Part shown: positions 1-7,971 of the stretch, one piece after another
Position numbering within the stretch: position 1 is the first letter of the stretch
Layout of the letters: every line of letters begins with the position of its first letter
Source: Pseudomonas frederiksbergensis
GTDB taxonomy: Bacteria; Pseudomonadota; Gammaproteobacteria; Pseudomonadales; Pseudomonadaceae
Direction: 5' to 3'
DNA length: 64,000 nt
Assembly: GCF_000802155.2 (NCBI RefSeq)
Contig: NZ_JQGJ02000001.1
Location: 558,001-622,000, forward strand
The notes under the pieces: generated by a model
Database searches by the model: none
Told to the model about the DNA's origin: nothing
Seen by the model: the letters and a program-made list of their open reading frames with translations, nothing else
Position numbers and translations under genes: made by a program

Positions 1-174
1 TGCAATCATCGGTCGGCATTATGACGAAGCGAAGCGTGCGGTGCGAAATTGTCCACTCAGAACGGACAGTATTTCCACATTCACCTGCTTATTGCACAAG
101 TCGATTACCATTAACCTTCTTCTGAACCCGGCGAACGGCCATGGCCACCGCCCACTGAACCAGGAGAAATTATC
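1..174. other. Non-coding upstream region of the pirin gene
   Basis: No convincing gene is visible before the pirin start. The only structure seen is a short dyad, TGTCC (50-54) and GGACA (64-68), separated by nine bases, which could be an operator. A good Shine-Dalgarno (AGGAGA) stands just before the ATG at 175. Anything upstream lies outside the window. Confidence 0.5.
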
Positions 175-897
175 ATGCTGACCCTTCGTAAAGCGTCCGA
201 TCGCGGTATTGCCCGTCACGGCTGGCTGACGTCGTTCCACACCTTTTCGTTCGCCAGCTACCGCGACCTCAATCAACAAGGCTTTTCCGACCTGCTGGTG
301 ATCAACGACGACCGGGTCGCCGCCGCCAAGGGTTTCGGCCAGCACCCTCATCGGGACATGGAGATTTTCTCCTACGTGCTCGAGGGCGCGCTGGAGCACA
401 AGGACACCTTGGGCACCGGTTCGGTCATCCGTCCCGGGGACGTGCAGCTGATGAGTGCCGGCAGTGGCGTGGCTCACAGTGAGTTCAATCACAGCGCCGA
501 CGAGCCCGTGCACTTCCTGCAGATCTGGATCGTGCCCAACGTCGTCGGCGCCACGCCGCGCTACCAGCAGGAACACTTCAGCCCCGAACAGAAACGTGGT
601 CGCCTGCAACTGATCATCTCGCCGGACGGCGCCGAGGGCTCACTGCATGTTCGCCAGGACGCACGGGTCTACGCCGGGCTGTTCGATGGCGCCGAGAGCG
701 CCACGCTGGCGTTGGCTGCCGATCGCTATGCCTATGTCCATGTCGCCCGAGGCAGCGTCGAGCTCAATGGCGTGCCGTTGCAGGAAGGCGATGGCGTGCG
801 GGTGCGCCAGGAACAGGCGCTGACACTGAGCAACGGCCAGGATGCCGAAGTGCTGGTGTTTGACCTGCGGCCACAGGAGCTGCCGCAGATGCCATGA
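175..897 (+). CDS. Pirin family protein (YhhW-like)
   Basis: A 240-residue bicupin of the pirin family. The pirin metal site is intact: His57 and His59 in QHPHRDMEIF, and His101 and Glu103 in GVAHSEFN. Bacterial pirins of this length include E. coli YhhW, which has quercetinase activity, but the physiological substrate in pseudomonads is unsettled. The start is supported by AGGAGA eight bases upstream. The gene converges on a LysR gene, with a hairpin between them, so it is probably monocistronic. The family call is firm; the substrate cannot be read from sequence. Confidence 0.93.
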   Translation: MLTLRKASDRGIARHGWLTSFHTFSFASYRDLNQQGFSDLLVINDDRVAAAKGFGQHPHRDMEIFSYVLEGALEHKDTLGTGSVIRPGDVQLMSAGSGVAHSEFNHSADEPVHFLQIWIVPNVVGATPRYQQEHFSPEQKRGRLQLIISPDGAEGSLHVRQDARVYAGLFDGAESATLALAADRYAYVHVARGSVELNGVPLQEGDGVRVRQEQALTLSNGQDAEVLVFDLRPQELPQMP

Positions 898-915
898 GGC
901 CTGCATGCAGGACAT

Positions 916-943
916 CCTGTGGGAGCGAGCAAGCTCCCACAGG
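916..943. terminator. REP-derived hairpin between convergent genes
   Basis: CCTGTGGGAGC (916-926) and GCTCCCACAGG (933-943) form a perfect 11-bp stem with a six-base loop, followed on the plus strand by TTCTTTT. It is a single REP palindrome sitting where a terminator for the pirin gene is expected. Confidence 0.7.
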
Positions 944-958
944 TTCTTTTATCCTGCA

Positions 959-1834
959 TCATTGGTTTTCCTGGGAAAACGCCGCGACAATCTCATCGAT
1001 CACCGCCCGCACCCGCGCCGTATGGCGCAAGTCCGCGTGCGTCACCAGCCAGACCTCGTAGGGCAGCGGCCGCGTGCGCTGCGGCCACAGGCGCACCAGT
1101 CCATCGCGCTCGCCCATGTACACCGGGATTTCCCCCACTCCGAGCCCTGCCGCAATCGACCGACGTACCAACAAGCTTGAGCTCAGGCCGGCAACGATCC
1201 GCCCACGACTGACCGGCTCGGCGACCAGGGTAAAGTCCTTTTGCGCCTGCAAATATGGCTGGTAGACCACCAGGTCATGGCCTTCGAACGCGCTGCCCGG
1301 CGTCGGCTCGCCATGGGCGTCGACATATTCGCGCGACGCGAACAACCCCACCGGCCAACGGGCGATCCGCCGGGCGATCAGGTCGGGATTGTCCGGCCGG
1401 GTGTTGCGCACGGCAACGTCCGCTTCGCGCTTGACCAGGCTGGTGATCTGCGTGGAAGCGTCCAGCTGCACGCGCACGTCGGGGTGGCGTTGGTGCAGAC
1501 GGGCAATGGCGGGGATCAGGAAGTCGATCGCCAATGAATCGGTGGTGGCGACACGCACATTGCCCGCCAGCCGATCGTCGAGGCCTTGTATCCGACGCTC
1601 CAGCTCCAGGGCCGACTGCTCCATTTTCTCCACGGACTTGAGCGCGGCCTCGCCCATCGACGTCAGGGCGTAACCGTCGGGCGTGCGCAGGAACAGAGCC
1701 GCGCTCAAGGATTTCTCCAACGCGCCGATGCGCCGGCCCACAGTCGCCTGGTCCACCCCCAGCACACGCGCCGCACCCCGCAGGGTCGACTCCCGACAGA
1801 CCGCCAGGAATACCCGTGCATCATCCCAATTCAT
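959..1834 (-). CDS. LysR family transcriptional regulator
   Basis: 291 residues with the normal LysR layout: an N-terminal winged helix-turn-helix (about residues 1-60, with AARVLGVDQATVGRRI as the recognition part) and a substrate-binding-like effector domain. The family type is the one that begins MNWDD and often controls a neighbouring transporter. It is divergent from an MFS gene, with 111 bp between the starts, and that gap holds a GATGCA-TAGT-TGCATC dyad. The likely target is the MFS gene, with autoregulation. The effector is unknown. Confidence 0.92.
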   Translation of the reverse strand: MNWDDARVFLAVCRESTLRGAARVLGVDQATVGRRIGALEKSLSAALFLRTPDGYALTSMGEAALKSVEKMEQSALELERRIQGLDDRLAGNVRVATTDSLAIDFLIPAIARLHQRHPDVRVQLDASTQITSLVKREADVAVRNTRPDNPDLIARRIARWPVGLFASREYVDAHGEPTPGSAFEGHDLVVYQPYLQAQKDFTLVAEPVSRGRIVAGLSSSLLVRRSIAAGLGVGEIPVYMGERDGLVRLWPQRTRPLPYEVWLVTHADLRHTARVRAVIDEIVAAFSQENQ

Positions 1835-1847
1835 CCATCCTCCTACC

Positions 1848-1863
1848 GATGCATAGTTGCATC
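1848..1863. promoter_or_regulatory. Dyad in the LysR/MFS divergent control region
   Basis: GATGCA (1848-1853) and TGCATC (1858-1863) form a perfect dyad around TAGT. A related sequence, CTGCATAAACGCAAC, follows about 25 bp downstream. Two similar sites in a divergent LysR intergenic region fit a regulator-binding site plus an activation site. This is inferred from position and symmetry only. Confidence 0.5.
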
Positions 1864-1945
1864 ACCGCGCCGCGTAATCGCTGCATAAACGCAACAACAA
1901 TAGCCGATATGCTGGACGCCATGAACCTTCTATGGGATCGCTACC

Positions 1946-3157
1946 ATGCGTACATCATCCGCGGCGCTCGATTCACCTCCATCCAGTATCTGGTTGCCGA
2001 TATTCGCCGGCCTCTGCGCCAGCCTCGTCAGCATCGGCCTGGCGCGCTTCGCCTACACCCCTTTGATTCCACCGCTGATCGAAGCGCATTGGTTCAGCGC
2101 AGGCGACGTGGTCTACCTCGGGGCCGCCAACCTCGTCGGCTACCTGATCGGCGCCCTCCTCGGCCGGCCAATGGCCCGTTGGCTGTCCAATAAAAATGCA
2201 TTGCGGCTGATGATGCTGGCCGTGACGGCTGCGTTTTTCGCCTGTGCCTTTCCTGTGTCGGTCACCTGGTATTTCGCCTGGCGGCTGCTGTCGGGCATCG
2301 CCGGCGGCGCGATCATGGTGCTGGTGGCCGCCACCGTGCTGCCCCATGTGCCCGTCGCACGCAGAGGCCTGGCCAGTGGTGCGATTTTCCTGGGCATCGG
2401 GCTGGGCATCGCCGGCTCCGGAACGATCGTGCCGCCGCTGTTGAGTCTCGGCCTGCAAGCCACATGGCTCGGGCTCGGCGTGCTGTCGCTGGTACTGACC
2501 GGGTTGAGCTGGTTCGGTTGGCCGCACGACGCTGCGCACGAGAACAGTGGCTCGAAACACGCCACACCGGACGAACCCACGCCCCGCGCCGTCTATCAGT
2601 TGTTTGCCCAATACGCCTTCATGGCGGCGGGGTTGGTCCCGGCGATGGTGTTCCTGGTGGACTATGTCGCCCGCGGCCTCAAGGCCGGCGCCCACGTCGG
2701 TGCACTGGTATGGGTGATGTATGGCCTGGGGGCGATTGTCGGGCCAGTGACTTATGGTTTTCTGGCGGACCACCTGGGCGCGCGCAAAAGCATACGACTG
2801 GTGTTGGCCGTCCAGGCCGTAGCCCTCGGCCTGCTGGCGACCTCCCAGAGTTTCCTGGCGCTGGCAGTGCTGGCCGTGGTGATCGGTTCGTTCCCGCCAG
2901 GCATCGTGCCGTTGGCCCTGGCCCGGGTGCATGAGCTGCTGCCGGACCACCATCGCCAGCAAGTCGCCTGGAGCCGCGCCACCGTTTCCTTCGCCACTTT
3001 CCAGGCGCTGGCCGGGTTTGGCTATTCGGCGCTGTTCAATGCCAGCGGTGGACACCACGCGTTGCTGTTCCTGGTTTCCGCTGGCGCGATTATCGTGGCC
3101 TTGCTGCTCGACTTCGCTGCGGGGCGAATCGCAAGGTCAGCAACGGTGGGCGGCTAA
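1946..3157 (+). CDS. MFS transporter, YbfB/YjiJ type
   Basis: 403 residues with about twelve hydrophobic segments and no signal peptide. The N-terminal stretch with GLARFAYTPLIPPL is characteristic of the YbfB/YjiJ (MFS_4) branch of the major facilitator superfamily. It is an inner-membrane secondary transporter, probably an exporter, of unknown substrate. The ATG at 1946 follows a weak GGGAT. It is divergent from a LysR gene that probably controls it. Its stop lies three bases from the stop of the convergent regulator gene at 3161, with no terminator hairpin between them. Confidence 0.9.
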   Translation: MRTSSAALDSPPSSIWLPIFAGLCASLVSIGLARFAYTPLIPPLIEAHWFSAGDVVYLGAANLVGYLIGALLGRPMARWLSNKNALRLMMLAVTAAFFACAFPVSVTWYFAWRLLSGIAGGAIMVLVAATVLPHVPVARRGLASGAIFLGIGLGIAGSGTIVPPLLSLGLQATWLGLGVLSLVLTGLSWFGWPHDAAHENSGSKHATPDEPTPRAVYQLFAQYAFMAAGLVPAMVFLVDYVARGLKAGAHVGALVWVMYGLGAIVGPVTYGFLADHLGARKSIRLVLAVQAVALGLLATSQSFLALAVLAVVIGSFPPGIVPLALARVHELLPDHHRQQVAWSRATVSFATFQALAGFGYSALFNASGGHHALLFLVSAGAIIVALLLDFAAGRIARSATVGG

Positions 3158-3160
3158 ACC

Positions 3161-4192
3161 TCATTTGCGCCCGAACGTCGACCGGTAGCTGCCAGGCGGC
3201 ACGCCGAAAAAGTCCCGGAAACGCCGCTGGAAATGCGGCGAGCTGACGAAGCCCGTGGCAACGGCGATTTCCGTGACCGAGCGGTTGGTCTGCTGGATGA
3301 GTTGGCGCGCGCGCGTCAGGCGCAGCTCCAGGTAATAACGCGTCGGGGTCGCGCCGAGGAACCGGCAGAACCGCCGTTCCAACTGACGCTTGGAAACCTT
3401 GACGCACTCCGCCAGCTCATCGATCGTCAACGGCTCCTCGACGTTCTGCCACATCAATTCCAGCGCCAGCTTGAGGCTTTCCGGCAGCGTCGGGTCCGTC
3501 TCGACAAAGATCGGCGGCAAGTCCGAGGCGTCGTCCCCTGACTCATCGCAGCGAAGGATCTCTTCGATGGCCCCCACCAGCGCCTCCCCGCCCGTGCGGC
3601 GGATCAACTGGAGCATCATGCGCAGCGAACTGTTGGCGCCCGCGCAACTGACCCGCTCACGGTCCACGACATAAGCGCGGCTGGAGACTTTCACGTGAGC
3701 AAACATCTCGGTCATCGTCGCCCGGCTTTCCGGGTGGACCGCGCATTCGTACCCGTCGAGCAGGTTCGCATCGGCCACGAAAAACACCCCATTCCACAAA
3801 CCGCCCAATAGCGCACCCGACGTCGCGTTGGCGCGCAGCTTGCGTCGCAACAGCGGCGTGCCTTGCAGTTTCACCCGAAAGCCACCGGCGACAATCAACA
3901 CGTCCAGGTTGTCCGGCAGTTGCGCCAGCTCGACATCGGTGGAAATGACAATGCCCAGGTCACTCGTCACCTGCCCGCCGGAAGCACCTACCGTCAACAC
4001 GTCATAAAGCGGCGTGTCGTTCATCAGGTTGGCGGTGACCAGCGCGTCCACCGCACCGGTGAAGGACATCATCGAAAAATTGTCCATCAGTACAAACGCG
4101 ACGCGGACCGGCGCCTGGCTGACCGAAGCAGTCCCTTGGGGCCGATAAGCCATGTTCTTGTTCTTGAGTACGCTTTCGAATGCGCTGGGCAT
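3161..4192 (-). CDS. GlxA family AraC-type regulator (DJ-1/PfpI sensor plus HTH)
   Basis: About 343 residues: an N-terminal DJ-1/PfpI-like class I amidotransferase fold (about residues 18-190), then a C-terminal AraC pair of helix-turn-helix motifs (about 240-340; KVSKRQLERRF and ATGFVSSPHFQRRFRDFFG). In pseudomonads this architecture (GbdR, CdhR, SouR, ArgR) often senses amines, betaines or amino acids. That suits the nearby chemoreceptor, betaine-type binding protein and demethylase, but no direct link is visible. The start at 4192 was preferred because GAGG lies just upstream; the ATG at 4153 is an alternative with no ribosome-binding site. Confidence 0.9.
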   Translation of the reverse strand: MPSAFESVLKNKNMAYRPQGTASVSQAPVRVAFVLMDNFSMMSFTGAVDALVTANLMNDTPLYDVLTVGASGGQVTSDLGIVISTDVELAQLPDNLDVLIVAGGFRVKLQGTPLLRRKLRANATSGALLGGLWNGVFFVADANLLDGYECAVHPESRATMTEMFAHVKVSSRAYVVDRERVSCAGANSSLRMMLQLIRRTGGEALVGAIEEILRCDESGDDASDLPPIFVETDPTLPESLKLALELMWQNVEEPLTIDELAECVKVSKRQLERRFCRFLGATPTRYYLELRLTRARQLIQQTNRSVTEIAVATGFVSSPHFQRRFRDFFGVPPGSYRSTFGRK

Positions 4193-4460
4193 GGGGCCTC
4201 GTGATGCGGAAAGGCGATCTGGACTGAAGCCGGGCAAAGAACCCGAACGATGCCATCTTCGCGATTAACCACCCAGGCGACATTCGCCTGGGCGACATCA
4301 CTGTCAGCGATAACGACCTCCGACAAGTGGTGACCTCAAGGGAATACGACCTTGGTCGATAGCCTGAGGGTAGGCATGGGCGCTTTCCCTCCAGAGTTCG
4401 CAACGCTCGACGCTAATGTTTCCGCCGCTCCAACACCGATAAATACCTGCGGGAGAAGTC

Positions 4461-6404
4461 ATGAATATCAAACAGAAGCTGACATGGGCGTTCGCGGCCA
4501 TTGCCTGCGTGCCGGTGATCCTGGTGGCGGTGCTCGTGGTATTGAACCTGCGCGACGCGGCACAAGCCAACTTCCTGGACAGCAGCGGTCGCGAGATTCG
4601 CCAGATCGACAACGGCATGAAGCAGTTCTTCGACGGCATCATGCAGAACGTCGAATTCTTCGCCAAGGACCCAAGGATCGTCGCGGCCAAGGACCTGAAG
4701 AACTATTCCGGCGCCGACGCTGCACAAATCCCGCTGACCGAGAACAACAAACAACTCCTGGCGATTTTCGACCAGTTCGCCAAGAGCCATCCAACCACTG
4801 CCTACCTGTCCCTGGGCCTGGCGGACGGCGGCTACGCGAGTTGGCCGGATGATCCGAAGATCTCCAACTACGATCCGCGCGTGCGCCCTTGGTACAAGGC
4901 TGCCATCGCCGCGCCGGGCACCACGGTCAAGACCGACGCCTACTACTGGGCACCGGACGACGTGTCGCTGATCGGCATCGTGCACACCGTCGCCGATGCC
5001 AGCGGCAAGCTGGTCGGCGTCGTTGGCCTGGACGTGTCGCTCAAGCAACTGACCGAACTGGTCAAGAACATCAAGCTGGGCGACAGCGGCTACCTGATGC
5101 TGGTGGAGGGCAGCGGCAACGTGCTGGTTGACCCCGCCGATGCCAAGCACAACTTCAAGCCGCTGGCCGACCTCGGCCCCAATTACGCCGCGCTGGCCAA
5201 GAGCAGCGATGGCGCGACCCAGATCGAGATCGACGGCGTGCCGTACATGGCCAACATCGTCACCTCCAAAAGCCTGGGCTGGCGCTTCATCGGCCTGATC
5301 AAGCGCGACGAAGTGATGGCCGAAGCCGCGAGCCTGACCTGGCTGATCGCGGTGATCGCCGCCGCACTGGCCGTAGTCTTCGCCATCGTCGGTGCCAGTT
5401 TCGCCAGCGTCATCGTCCGACCGATCCGTGGCGTTGCCAACGGCCTGCAGGAAATCGCCGAAGGTGAAGGCGACCTCACCCGCAAACTGTCGGTGCAGGG
5501 CAAGGACGAAACGGCCACCCTGGCGGGTTGGTTCAACCAGTTCCTGGCCATGATCGCGCAACTGATGCAGCGCATCGGCAGCGCTTCTTCCGACCTGCAA
5601 ACTGCCGCGGCCGATACCAGCAACGTGGCCCAGAACATGAACGATGCCGCCGGGCGCCAGCGCCAGGCCGTGGAGCTGGTGAGCACCGCGTTCAACGAAA
5701 TGGTCGCCACCGCCAACGAGGTGGCCCGCTCCTGCAGCCAGGCCGCCGTCAGCGCGGACACCGGCTATCGCGATGTACATGACGGCCAGCACCACATCGG
5801 CGAAGCCACCGGCAGTGTGCTAAAGCTGAGTGAGGAATTGCAGCAGTCGACCCAGACCATGCAGGCGCTGGAGCAGGACAGCAAGAACATCAACACCATC
5901 CTCGACACCATCCGTTCGATCGCCGAACAGACCAACCTGCTGGCGCTCAATGCGGCCATCGAAGCGGCGCGCGCGGGCGATCAGGGCCGCGGCTTTGCCG
6001 TGGTGGCCGACGAGGTGCGCGCTCTGGCGCGGCGTACCGCCGATTCCACCGGCGAGATCGACAGTCTGCTCGGCAACCTCGCGCGGCGCACCCAGGAAGT
6101 CACGCAACAGATGCAGAACAGCCTGCAGGTGTCGCACACCAGCGTCGAGCGCATCCAGCAGGCTCGCGACAGCTTCGACAAGATCCGCACCTCGGTGGAC
6201 TCGATTCGCGACCAGAACACCCAGATCGCCACCGCTGCGGAGCAACAGCACCAAGTGGCGGAAGACATCAACCGGCACATCGCGCAGATTCATTCCGATG
6301 CGCAGTTGGTCGAGGAGTTTGCCCATACGGCGCAGACCGGTTCAGGGCGGTTGACGGATATTTCCGGACAGCTCAAGGGATTGGTGGGGCGCTTCAAGTT
6401 CTAA
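4461..6404 (+). CDS. Methyl-accepting chemotaxis protein with dCache sensor
   Basis: 647 residues: TM1 (about 8-30), a periplasmic double-Cache domain (about 35-280), TM2 (about 292-317), HAMP, then the cytoplasmic signalling hairpin with the invariant tip [18 protein letters not shown] near residues 489-506. The Cache domain carries YDPRVRPWY (137-145) and a later GLDVSL aspartate. These match the Tyr/Arg/Trp/Tyr and Asp positions that bind the amino group of ligands in PctA-like receptors, so an amino acid or amine ligand is likely. No CheR-tethering pentapeptide is seen at the C-terminus. GGGAGA precedes the ATG. It is transcribed alone. Confidence 0.95.
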   Translation: MNIKQKLTWAFAAIACVPVILVAVLVVLNLRDAAQANFLDSSGREIRQIDNGMKQFFDGIMQNVEFFAKDPRIVAAKDLKNYSGADAAQIPLTENNKQLLAIFDQFAKSHPTTAYLSLGLADGGYASWPDDPKISNYDPRVRPWYKAAIAAPGTTVKTDAYYWAPDDVSLIGIVHTVADASGKLVGVVGLDVSLKQLTELVKNIKLGDSGYLMLVEGSGNVLVDPADAKHNFKPLADLGPNYAALAKSSDGATQIEIDGVPYMANIVTSKSLGWRFIGLIKRDEVMAEAASLTWLIAVIAAALAVVFAIVGASFASVIVRPIRGVANGLQEIAEGEGDLTRKLSVQGKDETATLAGWFNQFLAMIAQLMQRIGSASSDLQTAAADTSNVAQNMNDAAGRQRQAVELVSTAFNEMVATANEVARSCSQAAVSADTGYRDVHDGQHHIGEATGSVLKLSEELQQSTQTMQALEQDSKNINTILDTIRSIAEQTNLLALNAAIEAARAGDQGRGFAVVADEVRALARRTADSTGEIDSLLGNLARRTQEVTQQMQNSLQVSHTSVERIQQARDSFDKIRTSVDSIRDQNTQIATAAEQQHQVAEDINRHIAQIHSDAQLVEEFAHTAQTGSGRLTDISGQLKGLVGRFKF

Positions 6405-6411
6405 ACCGAGC

Positions 6412-6627
6412 TTACGTCCACTGAAGATCAAATGTGGGGAGCACAGCAAGGAACTCGCCTAGAAACGCCCCCGCCAATGCCAATGTCATCAAGGGGAACA
6501 CCGCATACAGGGCTTGCACTTCCGCCAGCCCCAGACCTCGCACTGCGTAGACATGCGACAGAACCCGGCAGCAGTGCCCTTGGAGCTTGACCAAGGGCAC
6601 CGGACTGCAACAGCTATCGGATATCAA
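6412..6627 (-). pseudogene. Possible remnant of a DMT/EamA transporter
   Basis: The minus-strand frame contains AVRGLGLAEVQALYAVFP followed by a hydrophobic stretch and a terminal FLGE. This resembles the last two helices of an EamA or SMR-type transporter (a ...LLLGE ending is typical). The N-terminal part reads as unrelated sequence, there is no good start, and only about 40 residues look transporter-like. It may be a decayed gene fragment between the chemoreceptor and the binding-protein gene. Chance resemblance cannot be excluded. Confidence 0.3.
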
Positions 6628-6633
6628 CGGCGA

Positions 6634-7533
6634 TTACTGGGCTGGCGCCACGGAAGCCGTCTGGCTGCCAAACATCGCTTCGAATCGAGGCTTGTTCGCC
6701 GCGTAATACTCGGCAACCACCTTGTCCGCGGTACTTTCGCGGGCATCCGCCATCAACTTTTCAAGGTCCGCTTTCGGAATCTTGAAGTTGGCAAAGAAGC
6801 GAGCCACGTCTGGATGCTCGGCACTGAAGCCTTTGCGTGCGACGGCGTGGATCTGCTCGGCGCCACCGAAGATCTGCTTCGGATCATCCAGATAGCGCAA
6901 CGGCCATTTGGCGAACATCCAGTGCGGGCTCCAGGCGTTGACCAACGACCATTTGTCGCGCTTGAGGTTGCGATCCAGTTCGCTCAGCATTCCGGACTCT
7001 GAAGACGCCACCATCTTGTAGCCATCGAGCTTGTATTCCTTGATGGCTTTCTCGGTCAGTTTGTACTGACCGTTACCTACTTCCGAGGTGAGGATCTTGC
7101 CGCCAAGTTTCTCCCGGACTTCGGGCTTGTTGAGGTCTTCGACACTGGCGATCTCGCTGGTTGGAATGGAGGTAGGCACCGCCATGCCGATTCGACCTTC
7201 ATACAACACGCCGAGGTCTTCGAGCCTGTCCTTGTACTTGTCATAGAACGACTTGTGGGTGCTGGGCAGCCAGACCATCGGGATCAGATCGATATTGCCG
7301 TTAGCCAGGGCCTGGAACTGGATGCCGATATCGGCCAGCACCAGCTTGACCGGTTGCTTGAGGTGATCTTGCAACGCGGTGTTCGCCAGCTTTACCGCGA
7401 TTTCCGTATCCGACCAGTTCACCCAGCCGATACGGATGGGCGTGGGTTCCTCGGCTTGAGCGATCAGACTGCTGCAGGCTAATGCGAGGCCTGCAAACCA
7501 GCCGATAAAAGTTTTACTGGGTAACGTCATCAT
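6634..7533 (-). CDS. Quaternary amine (betaine/choline-type) ABC substrate-binding protein
   Basis: About 299 residues with an N-terminal signal peptide ending near AQA-EE, then an OpuAC/ProX fold starting IRIGWVNWSDTEIAVK. Tryptophans for a cation-binding aromatic box are present (WVNWSD, MVWLPS, NAWSPHWMF). The family delivers glycine betaine, choline, carnitine or proline betaine to Cbc/Opu-type transporters. No permease or ATPase gene lies beside it, so it is an orphan binding protein that probably feeds a shared core transporter, as CbcX, BetX and CaiX do. The start at 7533 was chosen because GGAG is six bases upstream; the ATG at 7539 abuts that GGAG. Confidence 0.9.
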   Translation of the reverse strand: MMTLPSKTFIGWFAGLALACSSLIAQAEEPTPIRIGWVNWSDTEIAVKLANTALQDHLKQPVKLVLADIGIQFQALANGNIDLIPMVWLPSTHKSFYDKYKDRLEDLGVLYEGRIGMAVPTSIPTSEIASVEDLNKPEVREKLGGKILTSEVGNGQYKLTEKAIKEYKLDGYKMVASSESGMLSELDRNLKRDKWSLVNAWSPHWMFAKWPLRYLDDPKQIFGGAEQIHAVARKGFSAEHPDVARFFANFKIPKADLEKLMADARESTADKVVAEYYAANKPRFEAMFGSQTASVAPAQ

Positions 7534-7539
7534 GTGCAT

Positions 7540-7876
7540 CTCCGCAGACTGTATTAGTAGTTATTGGCAGAACAGCAGAAGCATTCATTTCCCATCATGA
7601 CCGCAGGCGGCCATCGGTAAGTTCTAGTTATGAAAATCACGGGGACTAACGTTTTCCTGCCCTCCTCCGCCCTTTGGCGTTTCCAACCGCAATGACCGGC
7701 GGCTTTCACCCGGACTTTTACATTCGGGTCGATGGCGCGCCTAACCGCACCGAGCATTTTCATTGTTCTTCGCATAGCCCCTTCCACGTGGATCGAGGCG
7801 GGATGGCGGGCCGCAGGGGCCGTATCACCCCCGTTTCGACTGGATGGTAATCCCGGTTTTTCCATCAAGCAAGAAA
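7540..7876. other. Divergent non-coding region
   Basis: About 340 bp between the binding-protein gene and the demethylase promoter. No open frame with a start and ribosome-binding site was found that is not a shadow. A possible minus-strand -10 (TAATAC) lies shortly upstream of the binding-protein start. Nothing else stands out. Confidence 0.4.
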
Positions 7877-7928
7877 AATGTACACCAGTGTCCCACCCGT
7901 TGACACACATGAACATTCAACATACCAT
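7877..7928 (+). promoter_or_regulatory. Predicted sigma70 promoter with a TetR-type half-operator
   Basis: TTGACA (7900-7905), a 17-bp spacer and TACCAT (7923-7928) form a good promoter about 44 bp before the demethylase ATG. Immediately upstream, AATGTACACC (7877-7886) is identical to one arm plus spacer of the perfect inverted repeat before the TetR gene at 11646-11665. The second arm is only partly kept. This suggests that the TetR protein acts on both promoters. Confidence 0.65.
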
Positions 7929-7971
7929 TATGTCAAAACCCAGCCTGATGTTCTGTTCCGGGAGCAACACC

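Noticed and set aside
19..609. 196-codon minus-strand frame opposite the pirin gene
   Set aside because: It is antisense to a well-conserved gene, has biased low-complexity composition and no ribosome-binding site.
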